NCBI RefSeq assembly: GCF_017591425.1
Contig: NW_024466599.1
Span: 21,614,001-21,678,000 of the forward strand
DNA: 64,000 nt
Direction: 5' to 3'
Source: Ochotona curzoniae
Lineage: Eukaryota; Chordata; Mammalia; Lagomorpha; Ochotonidae
Under the pieces are notes generated by a model, which saw only the letters and a program-made list of their open reading frames with translations, did not search any database and had not been told where the DNA came from. The position numbers were made by a program, and so were the translations under genes. Positions 46,701 through 50,522 of this stretch are shown in pieces. The first letter of the stretch is position 1. Each line of letters begins with the position of its first letter.

Positions 46701-49700
46701 CCACACTCCTCACAGAGTTTAGCCAATCTACTATAAAATAAAGTTTACTCTAGAAATGCAGAAAGGAAGGACAAATTCACATCCAGGCATTGAACAACAG
46801 AAAGCAATATTGACATGAGGCCAAGGAAAGAAATTTATATTTTTCCCTAAGATGCTATGAAGGCATCTGATAAACATGCAACAGCTTAAATAGCTGATAG
46901 TCCAACATGATAAAAGTTAAAATAAAAAACCAAAAATTTTAGGGCCTAGAGTTATGCTCCCTATGATGCTGGCATTCTGTAGGGGTACTGGTTAGTGGTT
47001 CAGCTGCTCCACTTACAATCAGCTCACTGTTAATAGCCTGCAAAAAGCAATGGAAGATGACCCAATTATTTGGGTCCCTGCCACCCAAGTGAGAAACTTA
47101 GATGAAGTTTCTGACTTTGCCAGGGCCAGTGGTCATTATGGTCATCTGGGGAGTGAGCCAGTGATGGAAGCTCTCTCTGTATCTCTCTGTTTATAATTCC
47201 TTCAAACAAATAATTAAATATTAAGTAAAATTAAAATATAGCTAAGTAAGAATAGAAAGATGTTCTAATGTGATAACAAGTGCTGGGTATCTCAAACTTC
47301 AAAGCAATAGACAACATCAAGTGTTTGGGGTAACACATGAATCCTTTGCATCATGCTGGGCACAAAACAAGCACCTCTGTCTCCCATGTGCTAAGCTGCC
47401 TATGCCTTCCCCACCTCAGGCTCCACACTTTCCACAGACCATCGAAAAAGAGTGAATGCAGAGAGGGATGGAAATCATCCTGAAGCCGACTTTCTGAGCA
47501 ATGGTCCATAAGGAAAACAGGTAATGAAGGCTGAAAGACGGGAATGCTCTGGCTTGGGCAAGTCTCTTGTCGCCAACAGGGCGGGGCACTACAGGGCAGT
47601 GAACTCAGCATAGTAAGGGTCTAAACCTGACTGAAGCAGACCTCCCAGCAAACGGCTCAGTCTCCACCCTGAGGGTGACTCAGCAAGTCTCCACCCTGAG
47701 GATGACTGAGCATCAGCACACACAGAGACAGCCCAGCCTCAGCTCCCCGAGCCTGTAACTCTAGGACACTATCCTAATCACAGTAGCAACAGTTAATGTT
47801 TAGTAAATACTAACAAGGTGTTAGGCAATGTTCTTTGTAGAATACCCAGTTATACCTTAAAATAATCACAAGTTGTACAGATACCATTTTTACACTTACT
47901 CTTTTTCACCTAAAAACCAGGAAGACAGAATACAGAGAGATGGACTGTGCAGAATGATGTAACTTCAGGCAGGTTTGATTCTTCTCTAATTTTGCTTCTT
48001 CTGTGCAAGATGAGGTTAATAATAGTACCTCATCACCAAGGTATTATGAGGATTCAGCAAATCTGAGTGTCTAAAAGCAGATCTGCCATATAGGAAGCAC
48101 TATGAGATTTGGCCATCACTATAGGGGCTGGATCAGGCTGGCCTCAGCTCCTGTTTTGGGTTGTTTGTGATCACAGTTGTGAGTTATGGCTGTCAAGGTC
48201 ATCCAAGTGTTGACAGGCTTAGAAAACTGGTTTATCCCTCTGCCACCCTACCTAGAAAAGGAGGCAATCCAAGGATTCTTTGTTGCACCCCTGAGCTGGA
48301 GATTTGCATCTCACAACTAAGTCAATAAGTGAAGTGTTCATTCACTCATTTTTCCATTCACCCAAATCCTAACAGAGTTCCAGACTGGGCACTCAAGTTC
48401 ATGTAAGGAAGAATATACCAAGTGGAATTAGGAGTCAGATTTCAATCCTGGACCCTTCCCTCTATAACCACACCTCCTTGGCATGCCTCATCACCTGGCT
48501 GAATCTCAATTAATTGCCTAAAGGGAGAGAGAACACATGGAAAGCCCTCAAAAGGACTCAAAAATGTGAATGTTGCCAGTTTTGATACTAGATATAAGGA
48601 AGTATGACATTTAAAATGAAAGACTCAGACTCATTTGTTCATTCATCCCATCCAAATCCTAGCAGATTTCCTTTTAAGCACTCAAATCACATATGATGAA
48701 GACTGCAACATACATTGAGAAACGAGCTTCTAGTAAAATTCAACTTTTGGGCAAGGAGAGTAATAGGAAAAACACATGTGGGCATTGGCTGCCTCTGTTT
48801 TGGGTTCCTTGCATGACTCTGCATGAATTATTTTGCTTCTGTTTGCCTCAGTTTCTTCTTGTCCCCCAAAGCTATCACAAGTTATGATGCTAGAATTAGA
48901 TAGGCAGCAGCTTTCCAAACAGAAATGTTATAAATTCTTCAACACTATTCTTAGTCTCACAACTACATCTCAACACCTTGGGAGAAAAAAAAAATGGGCA
49001 CACTTTCTGAAAGAATCTCAGCTTCTGAAAATAACAAAGCAGAAAATGACCCTTCAGAATTTCTCTAAACAGTTTCCTGCCCCACATCTCCTTGAGAGGT
49101 GAATGTCAGAAGAATGACGTCCTTGTTGGAGATTTATTGTTGATGGTTCATGAGAAGGAACTAGAAGGCTGAAAGCCACACACCTTCCCTGAAGCAGTAC
49201 CCGAGTCTAACTCATCTCCATAAATCCTTCCCTCCCCCACAGCTACAGATTTGTCAGGACATAGGGCAAGGGATCCTTCCTCTACAGGTTTCCTTCCCAT
49301 GGGCAGAACTGAACTGGACAGACATAGCCCAGATAGTTCAAAACTGTCACTGGAAGGCTCTCTTTTGGGTTAACCTCACCTGGCTGTTTTGGATGTGCTC
49401 AGTGGTGTTCTTGGCAGTTAGTCAGTGTGGAGCTATGGTAACTGATATTAGATTCAGCTTCTATGCTGCTTTCCCTTGTTCTCGGTTCTATCAGCAATTT
49501 GTAGAAACACAAACAGCAGCGATGGGCATCAGAACGCACACAGTGGTTCCTAGCTGGATCTTTTGCATCAACAGTAGCCTTGAGGAGATTATGATAATGA
49601 AGACTCTGCTGAGAAAATTCCTACAGAGTTTTACATCCTAAAATCAAGATCATTCTAGAAGAATCACCAGGCCTTTTGATGCTGCAAGGCAGAGCTAGTG

Positions 49701-50489
49701 GACATTTGCTGGAGTGGTGGGAGTGAAGCTGGTTTGAATGTTGCACTGCTATATTGCCTTAATTTTACAGCTGATGTGTGAAAACTGTTTTATAGGTGAT
49801 CAGGTTTTCACAAGATTAAGCATGTGAATATAAAAGAGAAGCAAGGCAAGTATTTAAATTCATCCTAAAGTAAAAATGACTAGCATGATATATTCCCTTG
49901 AAGAAAACTCTAACAGGGATGTAGAAAAAGACAAAGATGTTGACATCTGAAGAGAATAAAGAAGGAGAGACCCCTGAAGAGCAATTACTACATCTATATA
50001 CCAACTAATATAGCATTCATACCCATGGTTTCCCATTTCTCTAATGAGAACACTGAGGCATTTTAGCCTAGTGATGTGTTCACAAAATGTAAAGATGTAA
50101 TTCATTAGAAATGGGTTAGAACTCCAGGGCCCCCAGGTCTGGGTTTTATTACAGGGTCTTCCCAGCCCCCTGAGTGCACAGAGCACTAGAGCAGAGGAAT
50201 CTGGCTGATTTCATCATCAGGCCCTCCTCCTATTGGTGGGGGCACCATGGCAGGTGCTCCAAGGGGCTGAGAAGCACCATGGTTCACTCACCTGTGGCCG
50301 CTTCCACTCCAGTCTGTACAGGTTTTTTTCCTGGAGCAATTTCTGGCCTATGGAAGACGCTGTTGCAGGGAATGTGTCATCCTTGAATAGCTGGTGTTTG
50401 CGTAAACATTGATCCCGCAAGGAGTTGAAGTCCTGATCATTGAACTTGATGATGGACGACTCCTCTACCGGCTTGAAATTATGAGCCAT
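4772..50489 (-). CDS. CAPN13: Calpain 13, complete coding region in 20 exons
   Basis: This is a cytosolic, papain-like cysteine protease of the calpain family, of the class that carries a penta-EF-hand domain. Joining 20 exons on the minus strand gives 1,995 nt, 664 residues plus TGA, with every junction GT-AG and every phase in agreement. The core holds Cys93 in the [12 protein letters not shown] motif, His249 in QHAYTVTG and Asn273 in LWNPWG, so the triad is complete. A C2-like (CBSW) region follows at about residues 330-490, then a penta-EF-hand domain from about 500 to 664 ending in a WMxLVMYN tail. The identification rests on close match, exon by exon, to the human CAPN13 sequence as I remember it; CAPN14, the nearest genomic paralogue, has a clearly different N-terminus and active-site flank. 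There are no frameshifts or premature stops, so the gene looks functional. Calpain 13 substrates are not established. Confidence 0.97.
4799..5341 (-). other. CAPN13 intron 19
   Basis: 543 nt. No transposon was recognised. The 5030-5300 part retains CpGs and AT-rich blocks and is listed separately as a candidate conserved element. Confidence 0.9.
5030..5300. promoter_or_regulatory. Candidate conserved non-coding element in intron 19
   Basis: A repeat-free stretch with several CpGs (gccggccggtgcgg, ctccgcggctg) beside AT-rich motifs (caatatataaaggcagtaat). Such a mixture, unlike the decayed sequence around it, is typical of constrained non-coding DNA. Function is inferred only; alignment to other mammals would decide. 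Confidence 0.3.
5342..5397 (-). CDS. CAPN13: CAPN13 coding exon 19, EF-hand 5 region (residues 638-656)
   Basis: 56 nt reading [18 protein letters not shown] after completing Lys638. It aligns to human [18 protein letters not shown]. In other calpains this last EF-hand mediates dimerisation rather than Ca2+ binding; here NLSKDGK keeps only part of the loop. The acceptor is gtcctag|AGA and the donor GAG|gtgaga. Confidence 0.95.
5398..6201 (-). other. CAPN13 intron 18
   Basis: 804 nt of GC-moderate sequence with no repeat or motif that I recognise. Confidence 0.85.
6202..6330 (-). CDS. CAPN13: CAPN13 coding exon 18 (residues 595-638), EF-hand 4 region
   Basis: 129 nt reading [20 protein letters not shown], then [19 protein letters not shown] and ETMA. 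The [22 protein letters not shown] stretch is nearly the human CAPN13 sequence. The loop around Gly619 lacks acidic residues at the first and last positions. The acceptor is ggccccag|ACT and the donor GCAA|gtgagt. Confidence 0.96.
6331..8055 (-). other. CAPN13 intron 17
   Basis: About 1.7 kb. It contains one MER5A-like DNA transposon (7184-7362); the rest shows nothing recognisable. Confidence 0.85.
7184..7362. mobile_element. MER5A-like hAT-Charlie non-autonomous DNA transposon
   Basis: The ends form the terminal inverted repeats of the MER5 group: cagtggttttccaag on the left, and ttcaagcactg on the right as its imperfect complement. Inside are the typical ccactggggagct and ccccacccacccca segments. 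An ancient mammalian element, long inactive. Confidence 0.75.
8056..8131 (-). CDS. CAPN13: CAPN13 coding exon 17, EF-hand 3 region (residues 570-595)
   Basis: 76 nt reading [20 protein letters not shown] then AMEST. It aligns to human [20 protein letters not shown]. The EF-hand 3 loop is degenerate, with Leu, Lys and Ser where loop positions 1, 3 and 5 would need Asp/Asn-type ligands. The acceptor is catgtcag|CAT and the donor ACAG|gtaatg. Confidence 0.95.
8132..10092 (-). other. CAPN13 intron 16
   Basis: About 2 kb. A MIR-like fragment lies at about 8430-8610; the rest is unassigned. Confidence 0.85.
8430..8610 (+). repeat. MIR-like ancient SINE fragment
   Basis: Shows the degraded MIR pattern of ctcacagctgtgagtcttgag, gttgtaagaactaagtgag and the later tcagtgctcag. 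Old and diverged; limits are approximate. Confidence 0.5.
10093..10161 (-). CDS. CAPN13: CAPN13 coding exon 16, EF-hand 2 (residues 547-569)
   Basis: 69 nt, 23 codons, reading [20 protein letters not shown] then HYQ. With Asp546 from exon 15 this forms an EF loop D-x-K-x-N-G-x-L-x-x-x-E. All anchor positions fit except position 3, where Lys replaces an acidic residue; human CAPN13 shares this. The acceptor is ctggcag|CTG and the donor CAG|gtatga. Confidence 0.96.
10162..11567 (-). other. CAPN13 intron 15
   Basis: About 1.4 kb containing a well-preserved MIR (11230-11430). Nothing else is recognised. Confidence 0.85.
11230..11430 (+). repeat. MIR ancient SINE
   Basis: The conserved MIR core is visible: ctgtgtgatttgggcaaatc, then ctcaccctctctcatctctg, then a gtaggatgaggtaatgca segment, and the trailing cggcacagagcagatgct. 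Ancient and inactive. Confidence 0.8.
11568..11626 (-). CDS. CAPN13: CAPN13 coding exon 15 (residues 527-546)
   Basis: 59 nt reading [19 protein letters not shown] after completing Gly527. It aligns to human PPGDMFSLDECRSLVALME. FS.DECRS..ALMD is the helix preceding EF-hand loop 2. The acceptor is ccctccag|GAC. The donor GAT|gtatcc is poor, which is notable because the exon is short. Confidence 0.95.
11721..11778 (-). CDS. CAPN13: CAPN13 coding exon 14 (residues 508-527), EF-hand 1 region
   Basis: 58 nt reading [19 protein letters not shown] plus the first base of Gly527. It aligns to human DIDATQLQGLLNQELL. EF-hand 1 of calpains is a non-classical loop of this DATxLQ type. The acceptor is gtgccag|GGA and the donor GAAG|gtacgg. 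It is separated from exon 15 by the shortest intron of the gene (94 nt). Confidence 0.95.
13228..13535 (+). mobile_element. Lagomorph C-type SINE, older copy
   Basis: tRNA-derived SINE body with gcaatgctggcatggcat, cagctgctccttttctgatt, cccctgccacctataaggga and the 3' end tgtcaaacaaataaatattt. Diverged, so an old copy. Confidence 0.8.
14190..14320 (+). repeat. Ancient interspersed repeat of the L2/MIR class
   Basis: Reads tgattgagcacctttcctga, cagtgctcagtgctggggac and cttcaggagctcaagggtta. This is the widespread mammalian 'attgagcacctactatgtgccaggcactg' repeat type, diverged. Confidence 0.5.
15167..15223 (-). CDS. CAPN13: CAPN13 coding exon 13 (residues 489-507)
   Basis: 57 nt, 19 codons, reading [19 protein letters not shown]. 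The tail matches human IFNRYAQQ, the helix leading into the first EF-hand. The acceptor is ttggtccag|GAG and the donor CAGCAG|gtacag. Confidence 0.93.
15224..15574 (-). other. CAPN13 intron 12
   Basis: 351 nt between two short exons. No repeat recognised. Confidence 0.9.
15575..15611 (-). CDS. CAPN13: CAPN13 coding exon 12, 37-nt microexon (residues 476-488)
   Basis: Only 37 nt: it completes Arg476 and encodes [12 protein letters not shown], aligning to human HLSSHFNLRMK. The acceptor is ttctag|GCAC and the donor AAG|gtaggt. It is found only by phase and homology. It lies at the join between the C2-like domain and the EF-hand domain. Confidence 0.92.
15612..16521 (-). other. CAPN13 intron 11
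   Basis: About 0.9 kb without a recognised transposon. Confidence 0.9.
16522..16724 (-). CDS. CAPN13: CAPN13 coding exon 11 (residues 409-476), C2-like domain
   Basis: 203 nt, the longest coding exon here, containing [31 protein letters not shown] and [22 protein letters not shown] and EF.LRIF are hallmarks of calpain domain III. The donor is GACAG|gtacag. Two acceptors lie 6 nt apart (ttccagttccag). The first is used here because it keeps the length closer to human; the second would drop Phe-Gln in the same frame. Confidence 0.95.
16785..16887. repeat. Imperfect CA-rich microsatellite
   Basis: Runs of acacac broken by cc, gt and at, for about 100 nt. Its distance from the exon 11 acceptor is about 60 nt. 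Confidence 0.85.
18350..18500 (-). repeat. MIR-like ancient SINE fragment, reverse orientation
   Basis: Pattern gataatcacaagaatcctcc, gaacacagaaactaaagctc and gacagactaagccatgttac is the reverse MIR core. Diverged. Confidence 0.55.
19603..19910 (-). mobile_element. Lagomorph C-type SINE, minus orientation
   Basis: Begins aaagatttatttacttatta, then a GA-rich run, ccatctgctggcttactctc, gggtgcaggaactcaagtat and, at the far end, gcaacatagcacctgcc. Reverse of the lagomorph SINE consensus. Confidence 0.88.
20170..20487 (+). mobile_element. Lagomorph C-type SINE, plus orientation
   Basis: Contains ccaatatgggcaccggttta, caattcagcttcctgctacc, gagacccagaagaagctctt, ggccagctggggagtggaag and the tail ccttcaaataaatagataaa. 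Lies about 260 nt from an inverted copy. Confidence 0.88.
21590..21745. mobile_element. MER5-like DNA transposon fragment
   Basis: Contains caaggcagattcccaggctc and ttctgcttcaggaggcctct in the order of MER5-group elements. No clear terminal repeats, so a partial copy at best. Confidence 0.4.
21942..21983. repeat. Short tandem duplication (20-22 nt, two copies)
   Basis: Two adjacent near-identical units, aaagaatttctcttcccact and then the same with an added ga and one T-to-C change. Lies just past the exon 10 donor. Confidence 0.85.
22001..22143 (-). CDS. CAPN13: CAPN13 coding exon 10 (residues 361-408), C2-like domain
   Basis: 143 nt containing [20 protein letters not shown] and, later, [16 protein letters not shown]. 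It corresponds to the human FNFSVQEPMEGTNVVVCVT segment. The acceptor is ctgtacag|GAG and the donor AAG|gtaagg. The domain is less conserved than the core, as is normal for this family. Confidence 0.95.
22144..23635 (-). other. CAPN13 intron 9
   Basis: About 1.5 kb. Includes a short CA run near 23017 and one copy of a segment repeated on the other side of exon 9 (23449-23520). Otherwise unassigned. Confidence 0.85.
23449..23520. repeat. Copy A of a ~75-nt segment duplicated across exon 9
   Basis: Shares gagaggcagcaga and a 35-nt block containing aggcatgacaaccatgcct with 24432-24510. The shared block holds a perfect 7-bp hairpin stem with a 5-nt loop. Confidence 0.8.
23636..23781 (-). CDS. 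CAPN13: CAPN13 coding exon 9 (residues 312-361)
   Basis: 146 nt reading [20 protein letters not shown], then [15 protein letters not shown] and ending GNAA plus the first base of Gly361. It starts the linker into the C2-like domain. The acceptor is aaacag|GATG and the donor GCAG|gtattc. The ATG seen at its start is internal: Trp312 is completed by the first base. Confidence 0.96.
23782..24717 (-). other. CAPN13 intron 8
   Basis: 936 nt. Contains copy B of the duplicated segment (24432-24510). No other repeat recognised. Confidence 0.9.
24432..24510. repeat. Copy B of the segment duplicated across exon 9
   Basis: Contains agagaggcagcagagtgcc and aggcatgacaaccatgcctc, matching copy A in the same order and orientation with a small length difference in the middle. 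Confidence 0.8.
24718..24792 (-). CDS. CAPN13: CAPN13 coding exon 8 (residues 287-312)
   Basis: 75 nt reading [20 protein letters not shown] then DGEF, with split codons at both ends (Gly287 and Trp312). DGEFWM is the standard calpain motif closing the protease core. The acceptor is tgctcag|GTC. The donor TCTG|gtattt is weak outside the GT. Confidence 0.95.
24935..25017. repeat. 45-nt direct tandem duplication, about 1.9 copies
   Basis: ttcagccattctctatatgc and gataacttgtaaacacct recur 45 nt later with about three changes. The low divergence suggests a fairly recent duplication. Confidence 0.9.
25200..25770 (+). mobile_element. L2 LINE 3' end
   Basis: Series typical of the L2 3' region: tcatttcctggctctcaggg, ttccaggcttccctgagcca, cctgcaatgttccttctcct and gtgccacccacctgctgcac. 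Ancient, inactive. Confidence 0.65.
26225..26400. promoter_or_regulatory. Candidate conserved non-coding element in intron 7
   Basis: AT-rich but complex sequence with homeodomain-like cores (ataattaagcgataattaca), tgctattgattcatgcaagt and a short inverted repeat ggctggcgtaagaccagcc. It is not a repeat and lies in a GC-moderate intron. Regulatory role is inferred only. Confidence 0.35.
28047..28132 (-). CDS. CAPN13: CAPN13 coding exon 7, catalytic asparagine (residues 259-287)
   Basis: 86 nt reading [18 protein letters not shown], then [10 protein letters not shown]. Asn273 in WNPWG is the third triad residue, and EW.G.W.D is the conserved PC2 motif. The acceptor is cttcacag|ATT. The donor GATGG|gtatgg departs from consensus after +4. 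Reading through it would add an unrelated tail, whereas splicing to exon 8 restores the expected DGSQEW. Confidence 0.95.
28691..28758. repeat. Degenerate tandem repeat, 3 copies of ~22-26 nt
   Basis: cttcactcatttcagaggaa, then cttcactcattttactcact, then cttcactcacttcagaggct. Same head motif each time. Confidence 0.8.
29090..29205 (-). repeat. MIR-like ancient SINE fragment
   Basis: ccaaagacataaagtaagta and gcagaggtagaattatgatc followed by a ctgctctcatgctct end fit the reverse MIR core. Diverged. Confidence 0.5.
30958..31032 (-). CDS. CAPN13: CAPN13 coding exon 6, catalytic histidine (residues 234-258)
   Basis: 75 nt, exactly 25 codons, reading [20 protein letters not shown] then TGAEQ. His249 in QHAYTV is the catalytic His. 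The common calpain form is GHAYS; human CAPN13 also has a non-Gly residue before the His, so the Gln is a family trait. The acceptor is cctgcag|CCA and the donor CAG|gtaaga. Confidence 0.96.
31033..31872 (-). other. CAPN13 intron 5
   Basis: 840 nt with a MIR-like fragment at about 31670-31790. Confidence 0.85.
31670..31790 (+). repeat. MIR-like ancient SINE fragment
   Basis: ggagtcaacagtatgggact and gggctatgtgacagtgagca then gttagcctctatgagccatg match the first half of MIR. Confidence 0.5.
31873..32047 (-). CDS. CAPN13: CAPN13 coding exon 5 (residues 175-233)
   Basis: 175 nt reading [20 protein letters not shown], then [14 protein letters not shown] and ending in [17 protein letters not shown] is the conserved calpain motif at the PC1/PC2 boundary. 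The acceptor is ctcccag|GCTG and the donor GTG|gtgagt. The previous Lys codon is completed by its first base. Confidence 0.97.
32048..35523 (-). other. CAPN13 intron 4
   Basis: About 3.5 kb. A weak MIR-like segment lies at about 33330-33400. No young transposon is seen, which sets it apart from introns 1-3. Confidence 0.85.
35524..35660 (-). CDS. CAPN13: CAPN13 coding exon 4 (residues 130-175)
   Basis: 137 nt reading [17 protein letters not shown], then [15 protein letters not shown]. These are the conserved calpain core motifs FW..G.WV.VV.DD.LP and LLEKAYAK. The acceptor ctctccag|TTC and donor GCCAA|gtaagt are both strong. The exon ends with two bases of the Lys175 codon. Confidence 0.97.
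36967..37292 (+). mobile_element. Young lagomorph (pika-type) C SINE
   Basis: Starts gggcccagtgcactagccta with a tRNA-like head, then cctgcttcctgtacagctcc, gagacctggaagaggctctg and the 3' end ctgactttccaataagcata. Low divergence from the copies at 37533 and 39338. Confidence 0.92.
37293..37385. repeat. AT-rich microsatellite after a SINE tail
   Basis: Runs of tatatatgtaatatatatta and tatacattatatatgcacac follow directly on the SINE A-rich tail, as commonly grows there. Confidence 0.85.
37533..37851 (-). mobile_element. Young lagomorph (pika-type) C SINE, inverted
   Basis: Begins tttacttatttttattggaa and ends gctaggccagtgcgccaggc. It is the inverted complement of the copy 240 nt away, with little divergence. 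Confidence 0.93.
38683..38745. repeat. Tandem repeat, ~17-18 nt unit, 3.5 copies
   Basis: The unit gattcaatagaagctt recurs with single-base changes, the last copy running into ataaaaaaatt. Confidence 0.88.
38750..40480 (+). mobile_element. Old L1 LINE, ORF2-region fragment
   Basis: Order and wording of ancient L1 ORF2 DNA: ctgaccataatttaataaaa, aggcatttaatgtgtaattt, gacaatttgtttttcaaaga, gccagaaaaggcaacatgtc and ctaccaggaagggcaaagta. Full of stops, inactive, and split by the SINE at 39338. Confidence 0.75.
39338..39676 (+). mobile_element. Young C SINE with target-site duplication, inside an L1
   Basis: Starts ggggcctggtgcactggcct and ends ccaataaaaataaataaatc followed by a T-rich tail. The flanks aagaatgcagatat (39324-39337) and aagaatgcaggtat (39677-39690) form a 14-nt target-site duplication with one mismatch, proof of retrotransposition. 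Confidence 0.96.
41066..41181 (-). CDS. CAPN13: CAPN13 coding exon 3, catalytic cysteine (residues 91-129)
   Basis: 116 nt carrying the nucleophile Cys93 in [16 protein letters not shown], the calpain PC1 signature, then [14 protein letters not shown]. The acceptor is cttccag|GAGAC and the donor CGG|gtatgt. The Gly-Asp-Cys-Trp-Phe context is what catalytically active calpains carry, so activity is expected to be retained. Confidence 0.97.
41480..41790 (-). mobile_element. Lagomorph C-type SINE, minus orientation
   Basis: GA-rich start, then ccatttgctggttcactccc, tctcccacatgggtgtaggg and, at the end, ttattccattgccccagccc. Confidence 0.88.
42006..42332 (+). mobile_element. Lagomorph C-type SINE, plus orientation
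   Basis: Contains ccaggatcccatatgggtgc, catcaagctccctgcttgtg, gcccaaagccttgggatcct and ctctctgtaaatctgccttt. Confidence 0.9.
42909..42981 (-). CDS. CAPN13: CAPN13 coding exon 2 (residues 67-91)
   Basis: 73 nt, read as [20 protein letters not shown] followed by QGGA and the first base of Gly91. The acceptor is cctaag|GAT and the donor is GCAG|gtaagaac. It encodes the stretch leading into the catalytic cysteine. The start of this exon is confirmed by the phase-0 end of exon 1 and the match to human DLPGGPPHFIL. Confidence 0.96.
44262..44690 (+). mobile_element. Old L1 LINE fragment
   Basis: A-rich sequence in the style of ancient L1 ORF2: aagtgataaaaacataacta, accaaaccagaaaaatggca and agactgataaagtcaacata. 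Diverged; limits approximate. Confidence 0.5.
44695..44890 (+). mobile_element. Older C-type SINE, 5' part
   Basis: Contains cagtggttcagacatctgct, ctccagcttcctgctgatgg and ggcagcaggcgatggctgga, the wording of older lagomorph SINE subfamilies. Confidence 0.7.
45535..45660 (+). mobile_element. C-type SINE, 3' fragment
   Basis: catgtgagagatccagatgg, agctcctggcttcagcctgg and gagtgaatcagcatctagga match the second half of the SINE only. Confidence 0.7.
45880..46060 (-). mobile_element. C-type SINE fragment, minus orientation
   Basis: ggattggaactctggcactg and atgtgggatggggcc match the reverse of the SINE head; gcctcccaggtgcatcatat is the middle. Diverged and partial. Confidence 0.6.
46203..46540 (-). 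mobile_element. Lagomorph C-type SINE, minus orientation
   Basis: ttaagattggatttgtttta, a GA-rich tract, ccatcttctggttcactttc, ggtctcccacatgggtagca and gcactcatgtgggatgctag. Confidence 0.88.
46647..46671. repeat. (CA)n microsatellite
   Basis: About 12 uninterrupted CA units followed shortly by a C-rich tract. Confidence 0.95.
46943..47222 (+). mobile_element. Lagomorph C-type SINE, diverged
   Basis: agggcctagagttatgctcc, ggttcagctgctccacttac, tttgggtccctgccacccaa and gtcatctggggagtgagcca. Confidence 0.8.
47660..47713. repeat. 27-nt tandem duplication
   Basis: gtctccaccctgagggtgac then 27 nt later gtctccaccctgaggatgac. Two copies. Confidence 0.88.
47780..48110 (+). repeat. MIR-class ancient SINE sequence
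   Basis: gttaatgtttagtaaatact with tgttaggcaatgttctttgt, then cttcttctgtgcaagatgag, aataatagtacctcatcacc and tattatgaggattcagcaaa, the MIR core and flanks. Possibly two elements. Confidence 0.55.
50292..50489 (-). CDS. CAPN13: CAPN13 coding exon 1 (residues 1-66, start codon)
   Basis: The ATG at 50489 begins [12 protein letters not shown], matching the length of the human N-terminus (66 residues to the end of the exon at WKRPQ). It contains the conserved calpain segment with DDTFPA and SSIGQKLL that precedes the protease core. The exon ends in CAG|gtgagt at phase 0. A plausible acceptor with a pyrimidine tract lies at 50523-50524 (cccaaag), which would leave about 33 nt of 5' UTR in this exon, so the real first exon(s) would be upstream. 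Confidence 0.97.
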
Positions 50490-50522
50490 GACGCTCCTTT
50501 ATTAGACTTTGGAGATCCTTTC
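50490..50522 (-). other. CAPN13: Probable 5' UTR part of CAPN13 exon containing the ATG
   Basis: On the minus strand a tract rich in C and T ending cacccaaag precedes 33 nt that run into the start codon. This is the best acceptor near the ATG. It implies at least one upstream non-coding exon, which I could not place. The closer AG 17 nt before the ATG has no pyrimidine tract. Confidence 0.5.

Larger units (their letters stand above)
42982..50291 (-). other. CAPN13 intron 1 (between coding exons 1 and 2)
   Basis: About 7.3 kb, the largest intron. Holds an L1 fragment, five SINE copies or parts, a CA microsatellite and MIR-like pieces. 48700-50000 is largely unassigned. Confidence 0.85.
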
